Shown: piece by piece, positions 53,830 to 63,583 of the stretch | Layout of the letters: each line of letters opens with the position of its first letter | How positions within the stretch are numbered: position 1 is the stretch's first letter | Assembly: GCA_029624765.1 (NCBI GenBank) | Contig: JARSSO010000029.1 | Span: forward strand, 1-64,000 | DNA: 64,000 bases | Origin: Candidatus Contendibacter sp. | GTDB lineage: Bacteria > Pseudomonadota > Gammaproteobacteria > Competibacterales > Competibacteraceae | Direction: 5' to 3' | Program-made: the position numbers and the translations under genes | The notes under the pieces: generated by a model | Seen by the model: only the letters and a program-made list of their open reading frames with translations | Database searches by the model: none | Told to the model about the DNA's origin: nothing

Positions 53830-55637
53830 AGCGACGCAAGGCGGCGGAAACCGCGGCGCGACGCGGATTCCTGGAAGGGCGGACCTTGGCGGGGCAACCG
53901 CCGCTGGACGCGATTGCGCAGACCGTCCACGTCGCCTTCGACGACAAACACCGTTGGGTCGGTCCCCAAGGTTGGCTGGTGTTGACGGCGGATGGCACGA
54001 TCTGGGTTCATCCCAAGCGCCAGGCGCCGCCAGCCGAATGGGCGCGAGTGCTGGCGCTGGCTTATGTCTGCCTGGGATTCGGTCTGGTCCGTCCCCGCGA
54101 ACCCCAGGCTCCGTGGGAAATCGCCAGCCTGCTGGTGGCCGAACGCTTCTGCCAGGAAATCGGCATCGGCGCGACTCCGGAGAGCCTGCTACATCCCGAC
54201 GTCGAGATTCCGACCCAGGGCGAGGAGACGTTGTTTGGCCTGCTGACCGCCGACGGTTGCGACCCCGCGCTGCTGGCCTGGCGCGAGGCGTTGTGCGGCA
54301 GGACGAAAACGGTGTTTTGCCCCGCCGACGCTTCGATGACACGCTATCGTCAGCCGCCCGACTGGAAGACGCTGCTGGCCGAGGGCATCAGTCGCGGGGT
54401 GAGCCAGGCCATCGAACGGGCCGGCGGACTGATCACCACGCCCACCGGTCCCGCCCGGCTGCCCACCGCCGCCGAAAAGGCCCGCCGCCGGCTGACCAGC
54501 CATTACCCCCTGCTGGGCGCGCTGGCGGTGGATTTCGCCCTGAGCGAGGACCGCCGGCTGTGCCAGTTGCACGACATTCGGGTGGCCGCCATCGACGTGG
54601 GCAACCGGACGATCTGGATCAACCCGACCGCTGGGTTGAACGACGCCGAATGCCTGTTCGTCCTGACGCACGAGTTGCTGCACGCCGGCTTGAACCACGC
54701 TTCCCGCCGGCGCGGCCGCGACCCTTTTTTATGGAACGCCGCCTGCGATTTCGTCATCAACGGCTGGCTGATGGAAATGGGGATTGGGCAACCGCCGACC
54801 CTGGGATTGCTGCACGATCCGCAACTGGCCGGCTGTTCCGCCGAGGAGATTTACGACCAGTTGGCGCGCGACCTGCGCCGCGCCCGCAAGCTGGCCACCT
54901 TGCGCGGACCGGGCGCTCCCGACCTGATCGGCGAGGATCAGAGCCGGGGTTTCGTGGACGCCGAGGCCTACTGCCGCCGCGCCTTGTGGCAAGGGCTGGA
55001 ACGCAGTCTGATGAGCGGCTGGCGGGGCACCCTGCCGGCCGGTCTGATTGAGGAAATCCGCAGCCTGGCCCAGCCGCCGATTCCCTGGGATGTCCGGCTG
55101 GCCTACTGGTTCGACGAACAATTCCCGCCGCCCGAACGGCGGCGCAGCTATGCCCGGCCCTCGCGCCGACAGTCGAGCACGCCGGACATTCCCCGGCCGT
55201 CGATCATTCCGCCGCCGGAGGAGGAACGGCGGGCCCGCGTCTTCGGCGTGGTGCTGGACACCTCCGGTTCGATGGAACCCCGGTTGCTGGGCAAGGCGCT
55301 CGGCGCCATCGCCAGTTACGCGCAGGCGCGGGAGGTGTTCGCGGTACGGCTGATCTATTGCGATGCGACCGCCTACGACGCCGGCTGGCTACCGCCCGAG
55401 GCGCTGTTGGAGCGGGTCGCGGTCAAGGGCCGGGGCGGGACCGTGTTGCAATCCGGGGTGGATTGCCTGCGGGAAGCGGCGCGGCGCAACGACTTTCCAC
55501 CCCGGGGACCGGTGCTGTTGATCACCGACGGCTATTGCGAGGACCGGCTCGACATTGCCTTCGATCACGCCTTTCTGACGCCGGAAGGCCATTCCCTGCC
55601 GTTTACGCCGCGCGGGGAAGTGTTCTGGCTGCGGTGA
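53826..55637 (+). CDS. DUF2201 metallopeptidase-like / VWA-domain protein, MoxR partner
   Basis: A 603-residue protein from GTG 53826 within the MoxR stop. A putative zinc site HELLHAGLNH (282-291, HExxHxxxxH) lies in the first domain. The C-terminal VWA-like domain begins near 470 with the MIDAS-type DTSGSM and continues with GRGGTVLQSGVDCL and LLITDGYCEDRL. This matches the DUF2201 family of putative metallopeptidases with VWA tails. Coupled translation with the ATPase suggests a two-part remodelling machine. Confidence 0.85.
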   Translation: MKRRKAAETAARRGFLEGRTLAGQPPLDAIAQTVHVAFDDKHRWVGPQGWLVLTADGTIWVHPKRQAPPAEWARVLALAYVCLGFGLVRPREPQAPWEIASLLVAERFCQEIGIGATPESLLHPDVEIPTQGEETLFGLLTADGCDPALLAWREALCGRTKTVFCPADASMTRYRQPPDWKTLLAEGISRGVSQAIERAGGLITTPTGPARLPTAAEKARRRLTSHYPLLGALAVDFALSEDRRLCQLHDIRVAAIDVGNRTIWINPTAGLNDAECLFVLTHELLHAGLNHASRRRGRDPFLWNAACDFVINGWLMEMGIGQPPTLGLLHDPQLAGCSAEEIYDQLARDLRRARKLATLRGPGAPDLIGEDQSRGFVDAEAYCRRALWQGLERSLMSGWRGTLPAGLIEEIRSLAQPPIPWDVRLAYWFDEQFPPPERRRSYARPSRRQSSTPDIPRPSIIPPPEEERRARVFGVVLDTSGSMEPRLLGKALGAIASYAQAREVFAVRLIYCDATAYDAGWLPPEALLERVAVKGRGGTVLQSGVDCLREAARRNDFPPRGPVLLITDGYCEDRLDIAFDHAFLTPEGHSLPFTPRGEVFWLR

Positions 55638-55676
55638 AGCCAGCCGTTCGGCGAACTATTACTGGAGTCCCCCGCG

Positions 55677-57440
55677 ATGGAATTTCCCTATGGCTTGAGC
55701 GATTTCGGCACCCTCATCCGCGAAGGCTACTTCTACCAGGATCGGACCGACCGGATTCCGCAACTCGAAAAGGCCGGGCGGCAACTGATCTTCATCCGTC
55801 CCCGCCGCTTCGGCAAAAGCCTGCTGCTGTCGATGCTGGAGCACTATTACGACGTGAACCGGGCCGCGCACTTCGAAGCGCTGTTCGGCAACTTGGCCAT
55901 CGGTCACAACCCCACGCCCCGGCATAACCAGTACTTTGTGATGAAATGGGATTTCTCGCTGGTGAAGGCGCAGGGCGAGTTGAAGCAGATCGAGGCGGCG
56001 TTGCATCAGCATCTCAATGACCGGATCGCGCAATTCGCCGTAGATTATGAGACCTACCTGACCCGGTCTATTGTAATTCGCCCGGACAACGCCATTTCCT
56101 CGCTGGAATCGTTGCTCACCGCGACAAGCGCGACTCCCCATAAAATCTATCTGCTGATCGACGAATACGACAACTTCGCCAACGACGTGCTGATGGCGCG
56201 GCAGCAGGATTACGAAGCCCTGCTCTATGGCGAAGGGTTGCTCAAGACCGTGTTCAAGGCGGTGAAGGCTGCCGCCAGTGGGCGTGGGGTAGATCGCGTC
56301 TTCATCACCGGCGTGTCGCCGGTAGTGCTCAGCGACATGACCAGCGGCTACAACGTCGGGGAGAACATCTACCTGGAACCGGCATTCAACGACCTGTGCG
56401 GCTTTACCGAGGTGGAAATCGCTACCGTACTGGGGCGGCTGGCTGGGGAAGGCGCGGTCTGGTCCCCCGCCGAGGCGCTCGACACTATGCGAACCTTCTA
56501 TAACGGTTACCGGTTCAGCGCCAAGACCGGGGAGAGTATTTACAATCCCACCCTAAGCCTGTACTTCCTGAAACACCTGCAAAACCATGCCGAATATCCC
56601 GATCCGCTGCTGGACGAAAACCTGGCGATGGATCGCAACAAGTTATTGTATATCTCCCGGCTACCCCATGGCGAAGACGTCTTAATCAAAGCCTTGAGCA
56701 GTGACCGCGCCCTGACGATTCCACAACTGGCCCGACGGTTTGGAGTGCAGGACATACTGAACACGGTCAAGGATCAACCCTTCATGACGTCCCTGCTGTA
56801 TTACTTTGGCATCCTCACTTGGGTGGGTCTGACCCCTTTTCACGAAGGTGTGTTCAAAATCCCGAATCTGGTGGCCAAGGCATTATATGTGGAACGGTTG
56901 CAGGAAATCTGGCTGCCGGGCTATGAAGATCAGGAGCACGCGCGCGATGTCAGCAAACGCTTCTGTCAGACCGGCGATCTCCAGCCGCTGTGTGATTTCA
57001 TCGAAACCCGCTATTTCCCGGTGCTCTCCAATCGGGACTATCGCTGGACCAACGAACTGCTGGTCAAGATGGCTTTCCTGACCCTGCTGTTCAACGACCG
57101 CCTGTACATGATGGTCTCGGAACTCGAAGCAGATCACGGCTACGTGGATCTGAGCCTGATCGTGCGGCCCGACATGCGGCGGTTTCGGGCGCTCGATCTG
57201 GTGCTGGAGTTCAAATACCTGGGGCTCAAGGAACTGGGACTGTCCGGGGAAAAGGTTCGCGCGAAAACCCGCGAGGAGTTGGCAGTCCTGCCAGCGGTGG
57301 CGGCGAAACTGGACGAGGCCGATGAACAGGCCCGGCGCTATGGCGCAGCGTTGCGAGACCGCTATCGCCCGGCCGACCCGCGCGCCTTCGCCGTCGTGGC
57401 GCTGGGCGCGGAGCGGCTGGTCTGGCGAGCGGTGGAGTGA
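55677..57440 (+). CDS. AAA-ATPase-like / PDDEXK_9 protein
   Basis: A 587-residue protein from ATG 55677 with GGAG ten bases upstream. The AAA-ATPase-like domain (about 5-290) has RPRRFGKSLLLSMLEHYYDV (P-loop at 41-48), a Walker-B-like IYLLIDEYDNFAND, and RVFITGVSPVVLSDMTSGYN. The C-terminal PDDEXK_9 nuclease-like domain includes RPDMRRFRALDLVLEFKYLG (D and ExK). The family is widespread, multicopy, and of unknown function, possibly a selfish or defence element. A decayed relative lies at 894-1043. Confidence 0.85.
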   Translation: MEFPYGLSDFGTLIREGYFYQDRTDRIPQLEKAGRQLIFIRPRRFGKSLLLSMLEHYYDVNRAAHFEALFGNLAIGHNPTPRHNQYFVMKWDFSLVKAQGELKQIEAALHQHLNDRIAQFAVDYETYLTRSIVIRPDNAISSLESLLTATSATPHKIYLLIDEYDNFANDVLMARQQDYEALLYGEGLLKTVFKAVKAAASGRGVDRVFITGVSPVVLSDMTSGYNVGENIYLEPAFNDLCGFTEVEIATVLGRLAGEGAVWSPAEALDTMRTFYNGYRFSAKTGESIYNPTLSLYFLKHLQNHAEYPDPLLDENLAMDRNKLLYISRLPHGEDVLIKALSSDRALTIPQLARRFGVQDILNTVKDQPFMTSLLYYFGILTWVGLTPFHEGVFKIPNLVAKALYVERLQEIWLPGYEDQEHARDVSKRFCQTGDLQPLCDFIETRYFPVLSNRDYRWTNELLVKMAFLTLLFNDRLYMMVSELEADHGYVDLSLIVRPDMRRFRALDLVLEFKYLGLKELGLSGEKVRAKTREELAVLPAVAAKLDEADEQARRYGAALRDRYRPADPRAFAVVALGAERLVWRAVE

Positions 57441-57479
57441 GTGTTCGCCAGCGGGCGAGACGGCAAACCGGCGCCCCGC

Positions 57480-58703
57480 TCACTCGTGTCGCAACGCCTC
57501 GACCGGCTTGAGCAACGCTGCCTTGCGGGCGGGATAAAAACCGAAAAACACCCCCGTGCTGGCCGCGAACAAAAAAGAGAGCGCAATCGACTCGCTGGTG
57601 ACGATCACCGCCATCTCCGCCAGTTCGCTAACCAACTGGGAACCGCCCATCCCCAGCAAGATCCCGATCAGCCCGCCCAAGACGCACAGCAACAACGCTT
57701 CCAGCAGAAACTGCAACAGAATATCGCGGCGACGGGCGCCAATCGCCATCCGAATGCCGATTTCGCGCGTGCGTTCCGTCACCGACACCAGCATGATGTT
57801 CATGATGCCAATACCGCCCACCAGCAGCGATACCGAGGCAATCGCGCCCAACAGGACCGTCATCGCTCGCGCCGACTGGGCGGCGGTTTCCGCCACCGCC
57901 GTCAAGTCGCGGATGGTGAAATCGTTTTCCACACCTTTGGCCAGCCGGTGGCGACTGCGCAACAATTGTTCAATGTCCGCCTCGGCGTCCTCCATCAACT
58001 CGGCCGAACGGGCCTGGATGGTAATGAACCGCACGGCGCCGGGAAACGGATTACCGAACAACTTGGTTTGAGCGGTGTTGATCGGCACCATCACGATATC
58101 GTCCTGATCGCGCCCATCGAGCGATTGACCCTTGCGCTCCAGAACGCCAACGACGCGAAACGGCAGGCTTTTGATCCGGATCGTTCGATTGAGCGGATCC
58201 TGATCGCCAAACAGGCTTCGGGCCACTTGCTGGCCAATCAGCGCCACTCGCGTGCCGCGCCGCACGTCGGTAAGGGTAAAGGGCTGGCCGGACTCCAGAT
58301 TCCAGGAACGCACCAGCAAGTAATCCGGGGTGACGCCGTAGACCGCGGTATTCCAGTTGCGAGGGCCATGCACCAATTGCGCCCCGCCGTAGAACACCGG
58401 CGCCACCGCGCTCAACGCGGACAGTTGCGCCATCGCCTCCGCATCCTTCAAGGTCAGGGTCGACGCCGTGCCGGCGCCGAACCGGAACCCGCCGCTACTG
58501 CTGGCGCCGGGTGACACCAGCAACAAATCGCTGCCCATGGCGTTGATCGCCTGGGTCACCGTACCGCGCGCGCCCTCCCCCACCGCCAGCATCAGCACCA
58601 CCGCCCCCACGCCGATGATCATGCCCAACATGGTCAGAGCCGTGCGGAGCCGATTGGCGCCCAACGCCCGCCACGCTTCGGCGGGAGCGGCATGCCAGCT
58701 CAT
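57480..58703 (-). CDS. MacB-like ABC transporter permease (FtsX type)
   Basis: A 407-residue protein starting MSWHAAPAEAWRALGANRLR. One N-terminal helix, a periplasmic MacB_PCD domain (about 45-240), and three C-terminal helices with SLLVGGIGIMNIMLVSVTER and REIGIRMAIGARRRDILLQF. It works with the separate ATPase gene just upstream (four-base overlap) and the MacA-like adaptor. Together they probably export macrolides, lipoproteins or peptides. Unlike E. coli MacB, ATPase and permease are separate chains. Confidence 0.88.
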   Translation of the reverse strand: MSWHAAPAEAWRALGANRLRTALTMLGMIIGVGAVVLMLAVGEGARGTVTQAINAMGSDLLLVSPGASSSGGFRFGAGTASTLTLKDAEAMAQLSALSAVAPVFYGGAQLVHGPRNWNTAVYGVTPDYLLVRSWNLESGQPFTLTDVRRGTRVALIGQQVARSLFGDQDPLNRTIRIKSLPFRVVGVLERKGQSLDGRDQDDIVMVPINTAQTKLFGNPFPGAVRFITIQARSAELMEDAEADIEQLLRSRHRLAKGVENDFTIRDLTAVAETAAQSARAMTVLLGAIASVSLLVGGIGIMNIMLVSVTERTREIGIRMAIGARRRDILLQFLLEALLLCVLGGLIGILLGMGGSQLVSELAEMAVIVTSESIALSFLFAASTGVFFGFYPARKAALLKPVEALRHE

Positions 58704-59458
58704 ACGTTGACCTCGCCGTCATGAACAATCCGCCCGTCCTTGAACCGCACCAGCCGCCGGGCGTACCGGGCTACATCGGGTTCGTGGGTCACCAACAGCA
58801 AGGTGATGCCCTGTTCGACATTCAACCGGCGGAACAACGCCATGATCTCCTCGCTGGTCTGGGTATCGAGATTGCCGGTTGGCTCATCCGCCAAGATCAG
58901 CGGCGGGCGATTGGCCAAGGCGCGGGCAATCGCCACGCGCTGCTGTTGACCGCCGGACAACTGATTGGGCCGGGCGTCGGCGCGGTGTCCCAAACTGACC
59001 TGCTCCAGCAATTCCCGCGCCCGCCGTTGCCGCTCGGCCTTGCCGACGCCGGCGTACAACAGCGGCAACGCCACATTTTCGGCGACGGTGGCGCGTTGCA
59101 GAAGATTGAACCCTTGAAAGACAAAGCCGATCCAGCGGTTGCGCATATTCGCCAACTGGTTGGGATTCAACGCCGCCACCGCTTGCCCCGCCAGTCGATA
59201 ATCGCCGGCATTTGGGGTATCGAGGCCGCCGAGAATGTTCAACAGGGTGGACTTGCCCGAACCGGACGGTCCCATCAGCGCCACGAACTCGCCGGCCGCG
59301 ATCGCGAGATGAACATCGCGCAGGACCGGGGTCGCGCCGCCGCCCGCCAGCGGATAATCCTTGCACAGGCCGGTCACCTGAATCAGCGGCGCCGATGCAT
59401 CGCGCGCTCCAGCCGGGGGCGCCGCGACGCAAGGCGCTGATGGAGTGAGCGACGCCAT
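58700..59458 (-). CDS. MacB/LolD-type ABC transporter ATP-binding protein
   Basis: A 252-residue protein from ATG 59458. Walker A GPSGSGKST, signature LSGGQQQRVAIARALANRPP, Walker B LILADEPTGNLD, H-loop LLVTHEPDVARYA. The substrate class is that of MacB/LolD. It sits between adaptor (3-base gap) and permease (4-base overlap) in one operon. Confidence 0.9.
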   Translation of the reverse strand: MASLTPSAPCVAAPPAGARDASAPLIQVTGLCKDYPLAGGGATPVLRDVHLAIAAGEFVALMGPSGSGKSTLLNILGGLDTPNAGDYRLAGQAVAALNPNQLANMRNRWIGFVFQGFNLLQRATVAENVALPLLYAGVGKAERQRRARELLEQVSLGHRADARPNQLSGGQQQRVAIARALANRPPLILADEPTGNLDTQTSEEIMALFRRLNVEQGITLLLVTHEPDVARYARRLVRFKDGRIVHDGEVNV

Positions 59459-59461
59459 CCC

Positions 59462-60631
59462 CTACATCCTGATCCGGGGACCACGGCTACCGCTGTCACC
59501 GCCACCCTCTTCCCGGTCGCGCCGGCGTCTTTCTCGAGTGACGACCTCGTCGCCGGGTTTCAAATCGCCCTCCACGATTTCGGTTAGCGTATTGTCGGTG
59601 ACTCCGACTTCGACGACGACCGGTTTGAGCTTGCCCTGAGCATCCAGCCGGTAGACCTGGGTCTTGCGGTCCTTGGCCGCTGGGCGGGAACCGCGTTCAT
59701 CATTATTATCGCGGCGGGGCTGAAAACTCAGGGCCGCGTTCGGTACGCGCAATACATTCTTGCGTTCGCCGGTCGTCACGCTGACATAGGCGGTCATCCC
59801 CGGCAACAGTCGCTCGTCCTTGTTATCCACATCCACCACCACGTTATAGGTCACCACGTTCTGTTGAATGGTCGGACCCAGGCGGACCTGGCGGATGCGC
59901 CCCTGGAATCGCTGGTCGGGATAGGCATCGACGGTAAAGGTCACCGCCATATCGGGTTTGAGCATCCCGACATCGGCTTCGGCAATGCTGGTGTTGATCT
60001 GCATTTGCCGGAGGTCCTGAGCGATCTGAAACAGGGTCGGAGTCTGAAAACTGGCGGCGACCGTTTGCCCGATATCGACGCTGCGGGCAACGACCACGCC
60101 GGAAATGGGCGAGCGGATCACACTGTTGCGCAAGTTGATCGAGTCGCGCTCCAATTGGGCCTCGGCTAACTTAAGTTGCCCTCCCTTCTCGTTCACCTGC
60201 TGGCGGGCTTCGTCCAGTTCGTCCTTGGAGACCAGGTTTTTACTCTGAAGCACAGCCATCCGGTTGATTCTAATCCGCGCCAACTCCAGCGCCGCCTGGG
60301 CGATGACGACATTGGCCTCGCTTTTCTTGACCTCGGCCTTGAACAGGGCGGGATCGAGTTCCGCCAGCACTTGGTCTTCCTTGACGTGATCGTTAAAGTC
60401 GGCAACCAGTTTCCGCACCGTGCCGGAGACTTGCGTGCCGACGCTGACCAGTACCACCGGATTGAGGGTGCCATTCGCGGTCACGATTTGAACGATGTCG
60501 CCGCGATCCACGGCTTGGGTGCGATAGCGTTCAGGAGATTGGGTCTTTTCGCCCGGCCAGTAGGCGAACGCCACCACCCCCCCAATCATTATCAAGCTGG
60601 CCATCATTAAAGCGGTCTTGGAGAGCGCCAT
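59462..60631 (-). CDS. MacA-like periplasmic adaptor subunit
   Basis: A 389-residue protein from ATG 60631 (MALSKTALMMASLIMIGGVV); the frame is open further upstream, but that stretch contains a hairpin. An N-terminal membrane anchor (about 5-25) is followed by a biotinyl-lipoyl-like barrel split by a helical hairpin (about 90-190) and beta-barrel domains. The C-terminus is Arg/Gly-rich and charged. It bridges the inner-membrane permease to an outer-membrane channel such as TolC. Confidence 0.87.
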   Translation of the reverse strand: MALSKTALMMASLIMIGGVVAFAYWPGEKTQSPERYRTQAVDRGDIVQIVTANGTLNPVVLVSVGTQVSGTVRKLVADFNDHVKEDQVLAELDPALFKAEVKKSEANVVIAQAALELARIRINRMAVLQSKNLVSKDELDEARQQVNEKGGQLKLAEAQLERDSINLRNSVIRSPISGVVVARSVDIGQTVAASFQTPTLFQIAQDLRQMQINTSIAEADVGMLKPDMAVTFTVDAYPDQRFQGRIRQVRLGPTIQQNVVTYNVVVDVDNKDERLLPGMTAYVSVTTGERKNVLRVPNAALSFQPRRDNNDERGSRPAAKDRKTQVYRLDAQGKLKPVVVEVGVTDNTLTEIVEGDLKPGDEVVTRERRRRDREEGGGDSGSRGPRIRM

Positions 60632-60908
60632 CGGTGTTTTGTCCCGCTGAGAAACAAACAACCCCGCAGCTTGGCCGCGGGGTATATGAGTGGCATTCCT
60701 GAATTTGGTGGCCATTACCCAATGGGCAAGGTCGATCCGAGGTTCCTTGCTGTTTTCGGCAACGTTGCCACCTCCCATCATTGCGCTGCTATCACCGCCT
60801 GTCCCTAACACAACGCGCTTCGGATCATTCAACCCTTGGAGATTAAAAACCGGACAGTCGATTACAGGGATCGGCTACCCAGGCAAACTCCACCATGAAA
60901 CAGCATCC
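60632..60908. other. Region upstream of the MacA-like gene with a hairpin
   Basis: 277 bases between the small exported protein gene and the MacA-like gene. On the minus strand a hairpin CCCCGC-(9)-GCGGGG (60662-60682) is followed by TTGTTTGTTT, about 30 bases before the MacA start. It could terminate upstream transcription or attenuate the efflux operon. No gene was found. Confidence 0.5.
60662..60682 (-). terminator. Hairpin with T-rich tail, terminator or attenuator
   Basis: CCCCGC / GCGGGG stem with a nine-base loop and a T-rich tail on the minus strand. It lies 226 bases after the exported protein stop and about 30 bases before the efflux operon start. Confidence 0.5.
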
Positions 60909-61322
60909 TCAACGAGAATAGGCATCAACCCGCTCACAACTGCCACCGCGCTCGATTCTCTCCGGAATACATTCACAGGGGGCACCTGGACTTTCTCTCA
61001 AGCAGCGAAGTTTTGCCTTGGAACAGGCTTCTTCCCGGGCCGTGCCACCCATTTCATTACCCGAAGGATAGGACTGACTGCGCGCGGTAAACCGATAACC
61101 GTTATTCCGATTCACGGCGGTGCAGATCTGACGCACCATCCTCTCACTTCTATCAGGATAATAATCGCGACCATAGCCTTGAGCCAACAGATCGTTTACG
61201 GTAACTCCCACCTGCTGGGTATCTTGATAAGATGGCGGCACTGTGGATGCGGACGCATGGGTCGAAAAAACGAGTACTGAAAAAGCCACCAAAGATATTA
61301 CAGATATTACTGACTTACGCAT
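60909..61322 (-). CDS. Small exported cysteine-containing protein, unknown function
   Basis: A 137-residue protein from ATG 61322 (MRKSVISVISLVAFSVLVFS) behind GAGGAGG; the frame extends ten codons upstream but with no ribosome site. A signal peptide is followed by a mature part containing NDLLAQGYGRDYYPDRSERM, then five cysteines in the last 70 residues (CTAVNRNNGYRF, CLRESPGAPCECIP). Disulfides in the periplasm are likely. No family recognised. Confidence 0.7.
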   Translation of the reverse strand: MRKSVISVISLVAFSVLVFSTHASASTVPPSYQDTQQVGVTVNDLLAQGYGRDYYPDRSERMVRQICTAVNRNNGYRFTARSQSYPSGNEMGGTAREEACSKAKLRCLRESPGAPCECIPERIERGGSCERVDAYSR

Positions 61323-62061
61323 AAACATCCTCCTCGAAGTAAAATTGAGCACCTGTGTGCCCGTTGAACGGATTTCATTGGAAATTTTCAGAGTTGTTCA
61401 AGTATTTTCACGGAGTTGGCGCCTTTGCGGCGAACCTCGCCCTTCCAAGCCGGCCATTAGAAACGGATCAATGATCATTTAAAAACATACCATGCTAGTT
61501 ACTGGGCACCGTTTGGCTGGCCCGACCAGAATCATTGAACAACTCGACTGTTCGGATTTATGCAAAAAAAATTATTGTAGTCAAGAGAGTCTTGAAAAAA
61601 TTGCCCGTAAAACCGGTCAAAACAACTTAACTGAAAACTCGAAAACAACCTTTGTCACTCGCGGCCAGTCACCGGATTTCCAAGGCAATTGGTCGCGGGA
61701 CCCATGGCTGCGACCCATGGGAACTGGAAACTGGTCGCGGCTGCATCGCGGGCCCCAGCACGTGGCCCGACAGGTGATGGTTGCAGCCTCCTGGTGGGGT
61801 GTTTGGTTTGCCCATCGCCATAAACCCATCGAGTTGCGACGAAGGCAGCGGCCCCATAACGGCCCCGGAACCGCCCAAGCGATGACGTTGTCCCGAAGCC
61901 CGCTGCCGCCGCGCGGCGCGCTTGCCACCCCACTCAAAGGAAGTAGGGGCTACACATTCCAGCCGCACCTCGCCGCTTCTAACCAAGCCATTTGTTCGGA
62001 GTCCTCAGTGTACAGGACGAGTAGGCTCATGGGTCGGGATTAGAACCGTTGCTAACCTGGG
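61323..62061. other. 739-base stretch without a recognised gene
   Basis: An AT-rich part (61323-61650) precedes a GC-rich part with short internal repeats such as GACCCATGG twice near 61698-61722. The long frame at 61492-62043 lacks a ribosome site and has a composition unlike a protein. Nothing else was identified. Confidence 0.5.
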
Positions 62062-62730
62062 TTACCGTGTTTGAAGGGCATAGGGGCAATTTTCGATGTA
62101 GATACCCTGGCCCTCCCAAAATCTTGCGTGCCACCTTACAGGAATACCTTGTTGGATGATGGGCATCAAAGGTGTCAAATCAGCAACTTGTGTATAAGAG
62201 ATGTCGAGTTGTTGCAGATCAACCATTCCAGCCAACGAAGATAGATCGGCAACTTTTGTATTAGCGACATGCAGTATTCGCAAACGGATCAACGCAGCCA
62301 GGGGAGATAAATCAGTAATTTGCGTACTGGAGAGAAGGAGCCTGTGCAAATTGGTGAGCCTAGCCAGAGGATGCAGGTCGGCAACTTGCGTTTTCCAAGC
62401 ATCAAGTTGTTGCAACTTGGTTAGCTGGGCTAGTGGAGATAAATCGGCAACTTGCGTTTTCGAGATAAAAAGTAATTCCAGATTGGTTAGCTCAGCCAAG
62501 GGAGATAAATCAGTAATCGGTGTGGAGGCAGCTAAAATTTCTTGTAGATTGGTCAGGTTAGCCAAGGGGGATAGGTCAGCGATTTGGGTATCTGAAATAA
62601 ACAGAGTTTCTAGCCAAACCAATTCTCCAATTTCCTCTGGTAATTCAGTTAATGCGCACTTCGTAAGGTCCAGAGAATTTGCCCGGTTCTTTTTATTTTC
62701 AGCGATGCGTTTCAAAGCTAGTTCGGTCAT
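62062..62730 (-). CDS. Leucine-rich-repeat protein
   Basis: A 222-residue protein from ATG 62730 (MTELALKRIAENKKNRANSL). Residues about 25-195 form seven or eight internalin-like LRRs of 22 residues (TQVADLSPLAQLTKLQQLDA pattern). No signal peptide is evident, so it may be cytoplasmic or exported by another route. LRRs mediate protein binding; no partner can be named. The gene is AT-richer than most neighbours, which hints at transfer. Confidence 0.8.
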   Translation of the reverse strand: MTELALKRIAENKKNRANSLDLTKCALTELPEEIGELVWLETLFISDTQIADLSPLANLTNLQEILAASTPITDLSPLAELTNLELLFISKTQVADLSPLAQLTKLQQLDAWKTQVADLHPLARLTNLHRLLLSSTQITDLSPLAALIRLRILHVANTKVADLSSLAGMVDLQQLDISYTQVADLTPLMPIIQQGIPVRWHARFWEGQGIYIENCPYALQTR

Positions 62731-62876
62731 TACTGTATTCCATGAAATTGTTATCATTGGCGACCCTTGGCCATTACAGAGAATCGGTTTAAAGCCTTGG
62801 GGTTAGAGCATCCCTGCCATAGTCTATCCGATTAGCAGCATATCTTTCACCGCAAGCCAAGCATCAAGCGGGCGTC

Positions 62877-63461
62877 TCAGGATTTCTTCCAAACTTGCCA
62901 GGCCCCGATGATGCCCTTATAGGCGTAGGAGCCTGGCAGCCAGTAATAGCACGATTTCGTCTCGATGCTCGCCTGCTTCGACCCTGTCCAGTTCGGATCA
63001 ATGTAGGTGACCTTGGACCTGTCCTTGATCGTGCCGACCTCGTCCCAGTCCAGGTCATTGTCGATTTGGACCCCAGTCACCACGACCACATGGAAAAAAT
63101 TATCCCAATTCCCGGCCACCCAGATCGGACTCGGATACGACAGTAGCCGTTTTAAATCCTGGGTCGTCCATGGTTGACCCACGCCATGAGCCTCCAATCC
63201 CAGCGCGGAAGCGGACTTGCGAAAATCCTTGCCCTTGAGGCCGGTCGCGCAGGCATCGTCCCAGTTGACACCGGCCGCCACCAGCTTTTCCTTGATCGGG
63301 GCGGGCGGAAAGTTCCCTTTGTAATCGCCAAGTTGGCCGGTGCCATAGCCTTTCCATTGCATCATCATCTGATAGCAGGTGAACCAACAGGTCTGGCTGG
63401 TTTCCTGAGGAATCGCCGTCATTTGTTTCATATCGATCTTCACAACTTCAAGCGCGCCCAT
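62877..63461 (-). CDS. Papain-like cysteine protease family protein
   Basis: A 194-residue protein from ATG 63461 behind a G-rich ribosome site. The catalytic Cys is likely in ETSQTCWFTCYQMMMQWKG, His in NFFHVVVVTGV, and Asp/Asn in TYIDPNWTG. The layout resembles the AvrRpt2/C70 or C39-like papain families. There is no signal peptide. It lies upstream of the LRR gene on the same strand with a 146-base gap. The target is unknown. Confidence 0.72.
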   Translation of the reverse strand: MGALEVVKIDMKQMTAIPQETSQTCWFTCYQMMMQWKGYGTGQLGDYKGNFPPAPIKEKLVAAGVNWDDACATGLKGKDFRKSASALGLEAHGVGQPWTTQDLKRLLSYPSPIWVAGNWDNFFHVVVVTGVQIDNDLDWDEVGTIKDRSKVTYIDPNWTGSKQASIETKSCYYWLPGSYAYKGIIGAWQVWKKS

Positions 63462-63583
63462 GGCAGCCCCCCGATAGCGCAAATCAAATAAGAGACCCGC
63501 CCGCCATGAAGGCGAACAGGTCCGTTTGAGTAAAACCTACCCTTGGTCCTCCCAAACCGAAGGAGGATTAACAGGAGGATATT

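Noticed and set aside
61492..62043. Plus-strand frame of 183 codons
   Set aside because: No ribosome site, odd composition, no family resemblance, and the region is repeat-like.
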